In this document: in pieces, positions 44,606-58,461 of the stretch
How the letters are laid out: the number at the start of each line of letters is the position of its first letter
How positions within the stretch are numbered: the stretch's first letter is position 1
Origin: Coriaria nepalensis
Taxonomy: Eukaryota; Streptophyta; Magnoliopsida; Cucurbitales; Coriariaceae
Assembly (NCBI GenBank): GCA_027186245.1
Contig: CP114484.1
Location: 13,402,001-13,466,000 of the forward strand
Reading direction: 5' to 3'
DNA length: 64,000 bases
Program-made: the position numbers and the translations under genes
The notes under the pieces: generated by a model
Seen by the model: only the letters and a program-made list of their open reading frames with translations
What the model was told of the DNA's origin: nothing
The model's database searches: none

Positions 44606-45141
44606 GCGAGTTGGGCCGTTAAATTAAGCCCAAAAAATAAGTTACCCGCGCCCAAATACCGGCCCATCGAAATGGGAAAATGCGTTAAAGGCCCAATGAA
44701 GAAGAAGGGGCGTTCTGGGATTTAAACGGAAAAGAGGGAGTACGAAAACAGCAAAGCCCTAGCGGATCCGCCGTTCTGTTCCGTTCCGTTCCGGCTTAGC
44801 CGATCCAGTTTCCAGATTACGGTTCGGTTATTATGTCTGGCTGTCTAATCTATCTTTCATCAATCTCTTCGGTCGGTCGGGTCAAAAAATGATTGGTTAA
44901 ACAAAAACATGATTGCCCGGGGGGGGGGAGTTCTGTGTTCTCTGTGATGATGAAAACCGGATGACGAGTCTGATCTCTAGTTTTATCTATTAACCTTGAT
45001 GACAAATCGAGGCATTTGTCTGAGAGAGAGAATCACAACTTCCTCTTCTCTTCTCTTACTTACTTACTTCTTCATACTAATATATTAGTTTTCCATTTTT
45101 GAGCTTATTGTTATATATAGCTAGTATCCTGAAGATGTGGC

Positions 45142-45186
<45 letters not shown>

Positions 45187-46407
45187 GACGTTATTTACTG
45201 AGATATCGTCAATGATATTCATTTTCAAGCACTTTTGAGCCACATTCAACCACTCCTTATTTCCACCATCTTCATTCTACCCTTTTTTTTGTGGGTATCC
45301 TTTGCTTTTGATTGACATATACCGTATGAAGCACGGATACGAGAGTACCGGATACTAACTTTAATCATAAATAATTTATATAATTCTTAAATATATATAA
45401 TTAATTTTTATTAATCTGATACATAAATTTTTAAGTGAATCAAGGAATTCTTCATGATATATTTAAAAGTTGGAAGCAGAAATAAACTGTAAAAAATCAA
45501 TAATAATAATAATAATAATAATAATAAAGTAATTATATTATTTATTAGTCAGAGTAACTTGCAAGTATAGTAGTACCCACGGTGAGGTTGGATTGAACGA
45601 CGTTCAGATCGCGTTTATATAATTTTTTTATAAATTTGACCGTTTATATAGATTCAGTGTCTAAGCAAATCATTTTTTTGAGGGATGAATTATATTTAAA
45701 ACTATGATAATCTGTATGTTTTTAAACACAATTTTTATGACTTGTTCAAAGATTTCGAACTTATATAAACAACGGCTAGAATTGCACGGACTTTATAAAC
45801 ACCAAACAATCCGGATGTAGACCCCACGCGCGGCTTGCTTGCTCTAGAGGGTCAGTTTCCGGCCTTTTAGCGTTCATGCCGCTTGCCACGTTATATCTAT
45901 TCGAGTCGTTCAACTACAACTACCCATCCACGTGCCAACAATGATGACGTCACTTCCTTCTTAACTCCTTCTCATTCGTTACATTTTATTAAGCTAAAAA
46001 ACGAAAATGACTTAGATGAGAAGACTTTTAAGAGAGTTGCCGCTGCTCCCTACGGCCGTAAATAGAAAACTTAATAACATAGAAAAATCTCTACTGCGAC
46101 CATGAACTGCCACGTGTCCGGACATAGTTCTACTTGGGCCCACACGTAGTCTAAACCTATAAAAAGGCACGTGACTAACATGCACCAATTTTGGTCCAAT
46201 TCACGAGGCCTACGATATTCCAAGAAAAAAGCAAAAAAGAAGCACAGGCCAATGGCAAATTGTCCATGCATCGTGTGTCCGGACAAAAAAAACAAAACCA
46301 GCTCATACGCTCCCCAAAAAGCGAATCTTCGCCTCCCTCGTCCCCAAACATGGGCCGCATGCTATATATACCACAGCCCATTTACGTCTAACAAAATACA
46401 AAAGCTA
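44606..46407. other. Intergenic spacer with microsatellites and the UPF0114 promoter
   Basis: No gene is recognised. (GAT)14 is at 45,142-45,184, (AAT)n at 45,499-45,527 and a G9 run near 44,920. The promoter of the next gene shows a TATA-like CTATATATA at about 46,361-46,369, about 40 bases before the ATG, and a CACGTG at about 46,108-46,113. Frames in 45,883-46,400 are not conserved-looking. Confidence 0.55.
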
Positions 46408-47710
46408 ATGGAAATCACCAGATTTTTGGGTATGTCTAGGCCTCTGCCTCCTCTAATGGCCCCTTCTTCTTCTTTCTCCTCTGCTACGTCTAGTTCTTCA
46501 TCCTCCGTTACTACCAGAACGCTGCTCGGTAGATGTGTCGGCAAGGTGGGGTTGAATATTTACGGTGATGATCGGAATCAGATGAGTCACTACTCTAAGC
46601 AAAGGGTTTGCGTCAAGGCAGCCTTGGTCTCTGCTCCACAGAACATACTAACTACTAGTAGTACAACTTTTGAAGAAAGCCTTAAAGGGGGAGTTTTGGA
46701 TCTTCTTTCCTTGATATTAAACGTGGCTCAGGCAACGCTCAATCTTCTTGTCAGGAGAGCTGTCATCAGGAGAAGAACAAACCCAAGGAAGCTACACCTC
46801 CAAATGCTCATTCAAAGGGTATATAACTAGCTAGCTATTTTAATGGTCAGATGATTGAGTGATATCTGAACATGTTTTTATCGTAACTGATCAATTGTTG
46901 TTTGCTTGCAGGTAATAATTGATTGCCGATTTTTTACCTTATTTGCGGTAGCGGGAACCTTGCTCGGTTCCGCCTTGTGTTTCATTGATGTAAGCATCGA
47001 ACCAATCCCTTCTCTTATTCATTAATTACCCTATAAGTGTTTCTTAATTTTGATCTAATTAATGCAGGGCTGCTTCATTGTTCTTGAAACTTACTTCCTC
47101 TACTTCCATACCTTGTCCCGAACATCGGATCAAGGAAATATGATTCAACTGCTTATTGAAGCTATAGGTTATTACTAAATAACCTATAAATGTATATGCA
47201 CTCTGCATTTGCTTCTATTTGATTTAACAAGTCATCAAATCCTCTTATTTGCATGCATGCAGACATGTTTCTAGTAGGAACGGCTTTCTTTCTCTTTGGG
47301 GTAGGACTATATGCCATGTTCGTGGGGTCAAGGACTATCAAGGAAAATGGGGCTTGGCTTTCTGGCTCCAACTTGTTTGGCCTTTTCTACATGAAGGTAA
47401 GTATTTTATAATATAGATTTGTTGTGAATTGTAATTAGTTATGATATTAATCATTTTGATTGATCTGTGCTGTTTGCAGAGAGTTCCGAGCTGGGTCGAA
47501 ATGCAGTCGATTACTCGAGCGAAATCAAAAATCGGACATGCAGTGATGATGATACTTCAAGTAGGAGTACTGGAGAAGTTCAAGAGTATATCTTTGATCA
47601 CAGCCGTTGATCTCGCCTGTTTTTCCGCAGCCGTTCTTACATCTTCTGCTTCCATCTTCATTCTCTCCAAACTTTCTTCAGAAGTGGTGATACAGAAGAA
47701 AACCACCTGA
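46408..47710 (+). CDS. UPF0114 (YqhA-type) membrane protein, chloroplast-targeted
   Basis: Five exons: 46408-46818, 46912-46989, 47068-47167, 47263-47396, 47480-47710; 954 bases, 317 residues, all phases agree. The first ~110 residues are a Ser/Thr-rich plastid transit region (SSSFSSATSSSSSSVTTRTLL). The conserved UPF0114 body follows: FFTLFAVAGTLLGSALCFIDG, then LVGTAFFLFGVGLYAMFVGS, then VPSWVEMQSITRAKSKIGHA and a final hydrophobic helix. The bacterial relatives are small inner-membrane proteins of unknown role; Arabidopsis homologues include AT4G19390 and AT5G13720. The start MEITRFLGM was chosen because an upstream in-frame Met at 46,171 would add a non-conserved extension crossing the TATA-like box. 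Confidence 0.85.
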
Positions 47711-48591
47711 TTATTACCCACCCTATATCATTCACTCGGTCATTCTTCTAGCTACATTCTATACTGCTAACTATACGTAATATGATGCCGTTGAAGCAAT
47801 ATTACCTCTTTAGTTAACACAATTTACGACGCTTGAATTCAACTGTTTCTGACAATAAGAAGAAGAAGAAAAGATGACGACGAGGAAGAAAAGTTAGTTT
47901 AGACAGAAAGATTTAGCTATCATTTCGATAAATCCTTGCATGACTACGACACATGCAATATTTACGTAGCATAATAAGTAAATTTTGTGGTACATATATG
48001 ATGTGTACAATATATCATGCTATCTTCTTGTATAGTTTGTATTGGTACAAGGATATATACATTTTTTAATACTTAATGAGCAATATTAATATACTATAAT
48101 AAAATTTCGATAAATTAATATTATTATAATTAAGAAAATTTATTAATTTAATAAAATATTAAATTATCAAAAAAAAATTTAAGTTGGGATAAAAAATTAT
48201 TATTTAATCAAAACTATTAATTTATTAAAAATTAGTTTACCGAGTTTATATTATATATGAATCGTGAAAGTGTGCTAATACGAGATTAGATATTAAATTT
48301 GGTATACAAAAAGGCGTTACGATTTATATTGGGCCAAACGTGTGATTAACTGGGCCTCGAAGCACACATCATAATGCGTACAGATACAGGCCCATATATT
48401 CTGATAAAGTGGGCCCAAAAGAACGAGGGCCCAATTTTCAGTTTTTAACTACCCTGAATACTTCGAGTTCGTGTTCATTTCGCTCGCGAATGATCGTCAC
48501 GCTTTTACAGTTAAGAGAGCGAGGATTTGCTTCCATTAACTCCAGCGCGCGAAATTTCAAGATTGAAAGGCAGAAATAGACAAGATCTGAA
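47711..48591. other. Intergenic spacer
   Basis: A GAAGAAGAAG-type purine run is near 47,858-47,890 and a very AT-rich stretch lies at 48,060-48,260. Nothing else is recognised. The upstream region of the MED18-like locus occupies the last 200 bases. Confidence 0.5.
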
Positions 48592-49663
48592 ATGGAGTGT
48601 GTCGTTCAGGGAATCATAGGGACGCAGGTAACCTCTACGACTGTCTTGCTTGTCTTTTCAGTAGAGTTCCATCGCCATATCCTGGAGGAATTTCTCTGTT
48701 CTGTGAGTTAGGGTTTTACCTTCGATCGGGATTTTATCTTTATTTCTTTATAATTCTGTACAATAAGGCCATATTTGTTGCTATTAGATACCTGTTTATG
48801 TGAATTCGAACCGGATACGACGTTTTTTGCTGGAAATTTGTTTATAATATGGCATTGAGTGCACGGCGTGTTCCTCAATGAGTGATTCAGTTCAGCATTT
48901 ACATTTTCAATTTCGGAGAAGGGAATGAACGGGATAGTGAGATGAGAAATCATATTCAAACTTCAGATTCTCTGGCAAATTGAGTTGAATGCCATTTAAC
49001 TTGCGAGACTGACGTTTTCCTCTTAACATCTGACCTAGTTAGGGGGAGCAATGAGGGGTGCAGGTGCTGAGCAGATATCTGTTCTAGTTAGGATCATGGT
49101 GGAATGCAAGGCTAGCAAAACGTACTTCGCTTATTCTACGCACTTGGGTAAAAGTTAAGATCATGAGCTGCTGAGAGTTGGATCTGCCTTCCGATTCCAA
49201 AGGGGTACTCAGATAACAGTAACTATGTCATCAGTTAATAAGATGCTAAAGCTTTATGCAACTGATGTGGCCGTGCCTGTTACTTCAGGTATTCAGCTCG
49301 TTGAAGTTACAGCCCCTGCATCTTCCAACAATTATACAGAAACTTCTGCGGCTGTCTCATCCTTGTGTGAATATCTTGCACCGTAAGGCCTTCTTCTCTT
49401 ATCATCTCATTTTGGTGGGTCTACTGCTTCATTAACGTTATTTTTTTAATAGAAATTTGGTGCTGCATGATAAAAATCATCCTTGCTTTGTGAAGTTTTG
49501 GCCTAAAGTTAATTTGATCTTATCGTAAAGTAATCAAGCATTCTGGATTTTATATCTCAGGCTCTTGCTTTTGTCGAAATCGGGTATATCAACCGGGGTT
49601 GTTCCTACTGCTGCTGCTGCCGCAGCATCTCTTATATCCGACAGTGGAGGTACAGCTCTGTAA
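48592..49663 (+). pseudogene. MED18 (Mediator subunit 18) pseudogene, central part missing, introns retained
   Basis: Exon 1 (48,592-48,627) encodes the exact MED18 start MECVVQGIIGTQ followed by a GT donor. The next expected section (the LLQGLCGV...SGP...WTVRHVGG part, roughly 60-70 residues) is not found in any frame. Homology resumes at about 49,041 (GGAMRGAGAEQISVLVRIMV) but hits a TAA at about 49,157 where the family has a Leu (GxKLDHEL). It continues through SSVNKMLKLYATDVAVPVTS to SLCEYLAP. A GT-AG intron (about 49,383-49,560) separates the final exon, LLLLSKSGISTGVVPTAAAA to the stop near 49,663. Because introns are retained it is a genomic duplicate, not a retrocopy. A functional MED18 should exist elsewhere in this genome. 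Confidence 0.8.
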
Positions 49664-50667
49664 CCCGGTTGTAAGATCTTTAAAAAAGTTGAAAGAAAAT
49701 TCTCAATTCTGGGCAACCGATCATTTCTGTTGCCATTATTTTTATCGAAGTCCTATGACTTTCGCTGCGGCAATCCCTAGATTAACAGTCGTGTAGGCCG
49801 CCACTTGTATATAGTTTCCTTTCTGGTTATACAACACGGGTGTATGCTCTCTTGTACGGGACTCACCTGGCAACCTCTTTTTTAATGCTCGAGGTTCTGG
49901 CGAAGAAAATATTGATAGATATATCATGTTATTGTATATGTGTCCTACCTCCTGAAATCAGGGATGAAGTTAGACGTGTCAGGTAGACTCGATACGGGAC
50001 GGAGTCAAACAATTTATCATGAGCGGATAAAGATTTCAAAATAACATATGCATGAGATTTAAAATTTCAGAATGTTTTATACAGATATTATATAATTTAA
50101 TTTTTTTAATGTAAGTTCAAAAGTATTGTTTATACACAATTTAGATGGATAAATAATTTTTAAAATTTTAATGAGAAAAGCGAGGGCAGGAATTGAACAC
50201 CCCCACTCCGCTCCTGATTCTGATTCTGATTCCATGCTGCACGTTAATGTTAATATGAGATAAATCTATTTCAGGATTTACTCTATCATGACCATTTGTT
50301 TGAATCTTGCCATTCATATAGAATTACTCTATATGTTAATTTGTTATAATTAAAAATATTTACAATTTTATAATTCGAAGCTTAAATAATAGTGAGTGTA
50401 GGTCGTTGTAATATAATCTTCGAGGTATAGATTTGTGGCCAAAACAAGTGCAAGGGGCTTGCCAAATGTTATTCGTTATTCGTAGTCGAAAGTCCTTACG
50501 CAAATATACTACTACTACTATACACGACCTTACTCAATACAGTTTGTCTAAAAGTACGTCCCAAAACGATTTGTACAATCGAAAGAATGATTAAAGCGCC
50601 TATTATAAGAGGAGGAAAAGGAAAAATAAAAATTGATATGATAAAATTACACTCGAGAGCTCTTTCT
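49664..50667. other. Intergenic spacer between the MED18 relic and the SEC3 3' end
   Basis: AT-rich, no gene recognised. A CTGATT repeat (three units) lies near 50,213-50,232. The SEC3 3'UTR should lie in the last 100-200 bases. Confidence 0.5.
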
Positions 50668-53600
50668 CTACATGGAAGCTAGAAGATCTCTCATTTCCGT
50701 AACAGAAGGGATGGTCTCACTCGGGTAAACCTTAGCAACAAGTTGAGCAAAACTCTCGAATTTGTCGAGAAACTCTTTCTGCAAAGAGATCAAAGCAGCA
50801 TCATTATTAGATTGTCTGTCATCTATGAGATACAGTCCGTGTAATGTTTGAAATGAACATGTAGGGCTAAACCAACAGCGGGCGAAGCCCTGGCATATTA
50901 GAGATGGCACTATAAAGGCTCATGTACCTTGCATTTGTCCCATAGAGATGGCAAAAGTTCCTCTAACGTTAAATTCTTCTGCAACTTCTTGGACATAGCA
51001 CTAATCGACTTGTCAAACTGTACCACAAAAGCTCATACCTTTAAGCCTCTGCCTGGTTGAATAAAGAGACTTGCGTTATTCCGAAGGATTGTTACTTACC
51101 CCAGATAAACTTGCTTTCAATGTTTTCCGGAGATCCATCCTTGACAATCCAAGCTGAAAAGGGATCTGCAATGTATGTCATGCCACAGCATCCACCAAGT
51201 TAGTACTTAGGAACAGAAAAATCAGGGGAGTTATAATTTAATATTATATAGGCTTCTAAAATAAATAAATAAAAAATATCTCCGTATTTATTCTACTTCT
51301 GCAATAAGCCGGCTCATTATATATTTCTGACCAATATTCTAACCTCTTCTGGTGGGATGGTGTACATCAAATCCTCGATTCGTCGAGCAAACTGGAAAAG
51401 CTTTTCAAATTGCTGCAAAATAGCAGAGTTAAGTATATAGCATCTCTTGGAAGATGAAATAAAAATTTCTTAAGCAAGACCTAGCTGGGGCCATAATGCG
51501 AAATAAAGGTCAACATAAACCAACAACTTACATAGGAAATGATCACACTTATGTGACGCGTGCAAGCTTGCTCATAATTTTCACTTGCCTGATGATAGAA
51601 TTTGGCTAAGGTAGGCACAACATTGGCCAAGTCATACAGACTGCATGCAACAATTTCTAGTAAGCGACGCAAATACATAAGCAAAAGCTTTTATTTTGTC
51701 CTTGAAAGTAGGTATCAAATTAAAATGGCATACCTACTCTGAAATGTTGCATAGTTTTCTAGAAGAAAAATGTCAGCATATTTTGGATCTGTTTGAGCAA
51801 TTTTCTCCAAAGTTACAAACATTATGCTAACCTGTCGAGCAAAGCAAAATTTAGATAAATAGTAAATATTTACAGAACTTTCAGAACTTTCTGTGACTGT
51901 CTGCCACACCCTCTTTCCGATTAAAATAATATACTTAATTCCCCCCACCCCCCTAACCGGATTAATTACTACAATTTCACAGGTTCATTTGACTATGACA
52001 ACATAACATGTATGGATTGAGCTAGCACTTACAAAGTTTGTGTAAGCTAAGTCAACCAAATCCCTTGATTGTCCCTGTATGTACTGCTCCATACGTGTTG
52101 CAAGAGTAGCAAATCTATGCAAACCATTAAGATCAGCATCATAATGATGCAGTTACAAATTTAATTTGCACATTTAATTGTCAAATATAAAGGAAATTTT
52201 CACCCAACAGAAGCATGAGTCTCTGAGATAAAACCTACCTTGGGATGTATGACAATACACCGACCTGCTTAACATTCCACTCGTTCCTTTCAATCTGGTG
52301 ACAAGCTTCATTGACAAACTGCAATACATTTGATATTTGAGTGGCCTAAGATCGATAACCCCCCATAATGATAACAGGATTAGTTGTTAGCTTGCTAGCC
52401 CCAACTTACACGGCTAAACTGCATGGAAATTCTCGAGTCCAGGTCACCAAGCAAGAGACGGACAAATCCTGCTGCATCAGCTTTCTGGCCAGAAAGATAG
52501 CGTTCTGTAATCCCATGCATAGATATGCAGCGTAAAGGATCAATCTTGTATGCCCAGTCCACCACAGCATAAAAATCCTCCTGATTCATGCACCAAGTGT
52601 CAGTTGCTACTTGATAACTATGATTTTCTTGAAGGCAATTAAGAAAAACACAAGTGAACTACCTAACATGAGAAATTGCAACAAATTTTATTAGAATGAA
52701 ATCATGACTAAACAATTCTTGCACTTCAAAATTTCCGTGGTTGACATCTTTGTTACTTTTGGAATATAAGCAAGCGTAGGCACCCTTTTCCATATTTAGA
52801 CAACACGTATTTCAAATATTCAACAGTAAAACCTCTCTCTCTGAACCAAGATGTTAGACATAAAAAAGAAGACCAAAACTCACGCAAGTACATGCTCAGG
52901 AAAACAGCTAAAGATACTGAGGTACATTACCTGGATGCCATTAAGCAAGTCCTGAAGAGATTCATTTAATGCAGCAAGCTCTGCCGAGGTTTTACCTAAA
53001 TCATTAACAAAGGCGGTGATTAGGATAAATAAAGTATAACAAAATTTGAACAAGAACAAAGGAAAACCTCATAAAAAATTCACATAAAATGAAATTTACC
53101 AGATTTGCTGTCATTCTCGTCAATGTCCATAATACCCAAATCATCATGATCAGTGACTGCAGCTTTATTACCATTAGTACCACCGCCAGGTGAAACAAGT
53201 GCAGGAACCTCAAAGCACATGAAGTGCGCAAAAAAAGAACTCTGTATTTTAAGCCAATGGAAGTATCACACCCTCGGGACAAACAAGGATATCATCATGT
53301 AAGAATGAATCATATACTACAGAACTTTAACCTCATCCACAAGGAGAGGGATAAAAATCGTCAGCATCTTGGCATAAGCATCGGAGACAGTGGAAGTGTC
53401 GGTATTTGCATTCTGACTAGACTCAGTGGAACCCTCAAGCCAGACAGTAATATTTTTTGCTGTTTTCATACTAGCACGAAGCTCATTTGCGAATTCCCGA
53501 GCCTGCAGATGAATAATAGAAACTTTAAACTGTAAATTTTACTGAATTACTAACCTTCACTGTTGTCAAAACTTATTGAAACCATGAATAAAACAAAAAA

Positions 53601-56600
53601 GGGGAATGGCGCACTAATAGTCCGTATGTATCAGTATCTTCCAAATCAACAAGATAACACAGTGACAGAAACAAACTAAAATTGAATTGGTAATATGAAT
53701 GACTAAGAGGTGCTGGAAGGAGACAAAGCATATAATATAACTGAACAATGTAAGGCGGTCTTATGAAAACCCCCAAATATAAGTCATCTTCCAGTATAAA
53801 TCAAGTGGGAAAGGGCAAAGAGGGATAAGAATAACAAGTAATGATAGGAATATAGTGTATTATTCACAAATGCGTAAGAATCAAGACAGTATGAGTTTAG
53901 CATTTCCCCACCTCCCGACGGAGAAGCAAGTTGAGGGAGCTACAATATGCTTTTCTCAAAGGTCCCAGACAATTCTTGTCTAGACTCTGAAAAGCACAAA
54001 AAGGGAAACTATCAGCAAAGATAAAAAGAAAAGACTCTTGCCTGCATGCACTATAGACTAGTAGAAAAGTATGTAATGTGACCTTTAAATGTTGCAAAAG
54101 GCGAGCATATGTCCTGCATTTATACCGCAAGTCAGCATGATCGGGCCTCTTCAACTGTCCTCTCTATTTAAAAAAAGAATATGAGCAATACTCAAAGCTT
54201 AAAGTCTCAATATTACCACTCTTCAAAGAAAAATTTTCAACAGCATGAAACTTTGAGTAGCTTACCTGAGAAAAGTAACTCTTATCACTTATCATAAAAT
54301 CCACCAAACTAGCAAAGTAGTTTCTCAGGAACTCAGAAGCTCTTCTCACGAATGTACTTTTTAACTTGTCCAGTTCAGCATGCTTTTCTTTTACCTGAAA
54401 GAGTTCAGCTTCTACCATGAATACCGATTTTTCATGACTCCATAAAACTATTAGTAAATTTGCAACCGACAAAGGTTTTACTCACACCCAGCTTGACCAC
54501 ATTACTATCAAAAAAGTGAATGAAAAGAGAGGGAAAACATACAGATCGCATGTTTGCATAGGCAGGATCCAGATTTGGTACTTCAAGACCATGTAAAGCA
54601 CCCGTCAACCACTCGCATGCTTCAATGTTTTGAAGCATGCGTGCCTCATCAAAAGAACCTCCCGTCAAACATGCTGCATACTACGACCAATGAAACATCA
54701 TTAGACGGTGTACTGGCCTAAGTATTTTCTAGACTAAAACTAGCCACCCATTTTACAGGGAACCTGATGGATAACAAACCTCAGAAGGGACACGCAATCG
54801 TTCGAGAAGTTTATCAAGTTCCTCTATCAGGGATTTATTGTTCACAGACTGCATCTCCAACTTGTTATTGCGGCTTTCTATCTAGTCACCACAACATATT
54901 TAAAAGGAGAGAAAAGACATACATACCTCAAAATATCAGCCCACATAAATCAAAACAAAAAATAAATGTTGCTATCAAGAAAGATTTCACGATAAATGTG
55001 TGTAAATTAACAGACCAAATGAAAGAATGTTCTTTCGCATGCGTAATTAGCATATAGGTGTAAACCATCTGTAAGGCAGGCAAAAACAAAAAACAAAAGA
55101 AAACAAAAAAACAAAGAGAAGCATTTTAAGATTAGGAAAATTCGCAACCGATTCAATGTCCTCTCTCATGTGTCGCAGTTTCACATTAAAGATGCTCAGC
55201 CATTCATCCATGTCATCAACACAAATTGAAGCTGCTTCAAGCCCTTGCAATACCTGAAATAGCAATAATTACCATACATACAAGCAGAAGAGCCTGAACT
55301 GTGCTGCTGGGCAGGTGACTGTAAAAAGTAACTCACCCACAATAGCTATTCAAAAAGAAAGTTGAAGAAATACCTCATCTATCATAGGTTCACTTTCCAA
55401 AATGGCATGCACATTTGCTGCCTCCAAAGCAAGAAGCTCACGCTTCAACCTTTCAGAAAATGCCTCTGCTTCACCAATACCCATGACATAACTGCAAATA
55501 CGTGTTTAACATCATATGTCTCTATCTTCAGCATCTTAAAAAGCAATAACAAAATAAAGAAAAAAGAGACAACGCCCAGCCAGTACAAAATAACTTGGCG
55601 TCTACTTAGGGTGTAAACTAAGGGGATTCCCAAGAGTCAAAATAAAACAGTGGACTGTCTCGAAATTTCAATGAACTACTCAACACGTTGTGACAATAAA
55701 ACAAAAATGATCCAGAAATCTGGAATACAAGCTTTTCTTTTGACCTTCATTTCAAATTGCAAAGAAAATTAGTTCGATGATCCATGATATCTCATACTAT
55801 AGAAAGGAAATTATTTGTGTTGTCCACCAATAACATTTCACATGGACCACTTGACAAAAGAACATGCGTGCTTAGAGACATTTCATCTCACAGAGAAAAA
55901 TATAAAATACTGAAAGTATGCTTACGTTCCTAACAGTGCATCCATGTCCTCTTCCTCTTGAAAGACAAGTTCCTTTTCTACAGACTCGTTCAAGTTACCT
56001 TCGGTTACCACAGATGTAGGGGCCCCACCTTGTTCAATATTGCTCTGGGTAGACAAAGCAGGTTTATTGTCCTACACAATATCCAAAGAAACCAGTCAGA
56101 AGATAAAGAATTGCATGATATTTATTATGGAAGGAAACCAGATGCTCAGGATACAGTCATGTACCACAAACTGTTGATCATAAATATATAGATCCAAATA
56201 GCCATTTCCCAAAAAGGAAGAAAGACGATAACAACATGAATAACTTAATTAATAAAATTAAAACATCGAAAATTAAAACGCATACTCGAACACAAAGTAC
56301 TATTTCCAATTCATCAAGACTTGAAGTAAATGAGGTTTGTAAATCATGAAAGATCAATAAATAGACAAACACTGCCCCCAAAGATATTGCAGTTAAAGAG
56401 AAGGAAGCTACATGCACCTTAGCCCAAAGAGCCATCTCCACAACATCCATGCCAACAACTTTCGGAAGGTGGCCCAGTGCATCCTTGCAGATGTTTAAAA
56501 TGCAAAGCAGAAGGCGATTCCTAATAGTATAATATATGAAAATAGACATGCAATGACTTCAAAGATCAAACACATGTAGAAATGTGTATTTTTGTGCCCT

Positions 56601-57848
56601 CATCTGTGTCTGTATAAATTTGTGCGTGCATACACATTTAGAAATAAAAATCCTGTAAGCACAACATCCTCTAGAGCAATCTATACAGTCTCCAATTGTA
56701 TTACCTGTCATCAACATTGCGCATGGTCCACTGAGGTGGAGCAACACTCTGGCTTCTTAGGTTATCAAATCCCTACAGAAAGTTTAATCATGAGCAGGAG
56801 CGCACTAAATAATGAAAAAGGGAAAAGGCAAACTTCCATTTGAAGATAATATGGCATCTTATTTCCTACAGTGATAGAAACCCTACCAATGATTCAGATT
56901 TTAATATCTAGATCATCAGAACCTACATGAAGGTAGAAAACAGATCTGAAAAGTGATTATAACGTAGTGGGAGGGACTGTTACCAGCATAAATGTACACT
57001 GACTGGGATCATTTGCTATAACTTCAACCTTTGATAGATGTTTCAGCTTATAATTCTTTGCTGGCTGCATGAGATGGCGATTTATCAACAAAAGCTTTGA
57101 AAAAATGAATACAAACTTTGCAATTACCTCGAGAACTCCTCCATTAGAATATTTGAGGACTCGGAGAAAAGCTTTGGTCCGGTCGACTTTTTGTTTTGCT
57201 GCACACACCAAAATAGCTATCACTAACCATTGACACACTACTTAAATGGTTGCGTGCTTCCCAGAATTTCTCAATGTTTGTGAAGCAGTGTTGTCAGTTG
57301 TGCGCGTGTGAGCAGTAGTTTTGGTTGTATACATCAATCGTAGCCAGATTATACTAACTAAGCAAGTAGCACAGCTTCTCTAATAGCTAGGGGGGCGACT
57401 AAAGGCAACTTCCAAAATTCTCTTCTCGTTGCTTACAGATGCAAGAAAATATCAGACAAAATTGGCATCTAGTTACAAATGAAATCAAGGTACTGTTGAA
57501 TGGTTTACCAATTAAACAAAGCCGACTCTCAGGGCAAACACAAAAAATGGATCAGTAATCGTCGGACGAACACGAGATCAAATACTGAATTGAGCTGAAT
57601 TGAGGTTACAAAAATCAGAAATGCGAGAAGTCGCAAGGATCAAACGAACAGAATAACGAATGCGAGAACGTACTCGAGAGAACAATAACCCTAGCTTTAG
57701 CCATGTGACGGCCTAACTTGCCAGATTTGCCAAAGATGCCGCGACTCTTTGCAACTCGGATCGACATGACGACCTTCTCCTTGGTGCCTTCAATGGCAGC
57801 CTCGCAGGCTCGTCGCAGCTCAGCGTCGTCAGCACTAGATTTCGCCAT
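50668..57848 (-). CDS. SEC3A: Exocyst complex component SEC3, 25 coding exons
   Basis: The start [20 protein letters not shown] at 57,848 and the end [14 protein letters not shown] at 50,668 match plant SEC3A/B throughout. Exons by eye (approximate): 57848-57674, 57200-57130, 57064-56985, 56773-56706, 56531-56418, 56072-55926, 55492-55374, 55255-55152, 54880-54780, 54678-54541, 54396-54267, 54165-54084, 53985-53917, 53502-53331, 53241-53099, 52997-52931, 52580-52410, 52318-52239, 52115-52033, 51832-51736, 51643-51531, 51413-51344, 51170-51101, 51017-50930, 50778-50668. The N-terminal quarter is the PH-like phosphoinositide-binding domain ([30 protein letters not shown]). A coiled coil follows ([20 protein letters not shown]), then the helical SEC3 C-terminus ([30 protein letters not shown]). 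SEC3 marks sites of vesicle tethering at the plasma membrane. No stop or frame break was seen. Confidence 0.93.
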
Positions 57849-58385
57849 TTCCCGCGCTTGAAGTTTCCAATCTCAACCAGACGAAAAGAGAAAGGATAGG
57901 CCAAAAGGGGGAAAAAAAAAGAACGAGAAAAGTTTCCCATCACTCGTTATCCCTTGTTCTTGTAGCGCGGGTTCGGAAAAAACGCGTGGGTGACCGGGTC
58001 AAGTAATTAAAATATTGCTCCGAACCGTAATAACCCGCTTCACCTAAATCATCATCGAAATCTTCTTCGACAGTTATTTACAGGGCGGTTGAGTAGCTAG
58101 ACAGCTCGATAAAAGGTATGTATGTCTGAGTGAAGAAGTAATTTATGTATTTCCATATTCAGCGACATAAGTAGAGCATTAGTCATTGATCTGAAAAAAT
58201 AGATATGAATCTCTTTTATTCAATTTAGTGAGTAAACAAACTGTATTGATCATGTATTACATTCCATCACATCACATCGCCAAAAGATACATCATCTAGA
58301 TCTAGCAAAGCTCATGTTTCATCTATCTTGTTTTGAGGAACTGTATCCAATAAAAATGAAGAAAAGCTAGTAACACCGACATCAA
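57849..58385 (-). promoter_or_regulatory. SEC3 upstream region
   Basis: Upstream of SEC3 on the minus strand. It contains an A-rich run near 57,910 and CG-rich stretches at 57,960-58,030. No TATA box is obvious, which suits a broadly expressed gene. Nothing else is recognised. Confidence 0.4.
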
Positions 58386-58461
58386 TTTGCGGATAGTGGG
58401 ATTCGAACCCACATCTCTTACCTTCACAGGAAGTATTTTTCCATTTTAAACTACATCCGCT
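58386..58461 (-). pseudogene. Degenerate organelle-type tRNA gene (closest to plastid trnG/trnH forms)
   Basis: On the minus strand the acceptor arms GCGGATG and TATCCGC pair over 7 bases (one G-T). The T arm GTGGG-TTCGAAT-CCCAC is perfect. The D region (TAGTTTAAAATGGAAAAAT) resembles organellar tRNA-Gly, and GCGGATGTAG equals the start of plastid trnH. The anticodon arm (around CTTCCTGTGAAGG) does not form a standard five-pair stem with U33. It is therefore probably a decayed plastid- or mitochondrion-derived copy, not a working nuclear tRNA. The amino acid is uncertain. Confidence 0.5.

Noticed and set aside
45883..46407. Upstream in-frame Met (46,171) as the UPF0114 start
   Set aside because: It would translate across the TATA-like box and add a basic, non-targeting extension; MEITRF gives a normal transit peptide.
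53004..55616. Several 60-100-codon frames in the SEC3 region on both strands
   Set aside because: They are introns or antisense of SEC3 exons, with no independent support.
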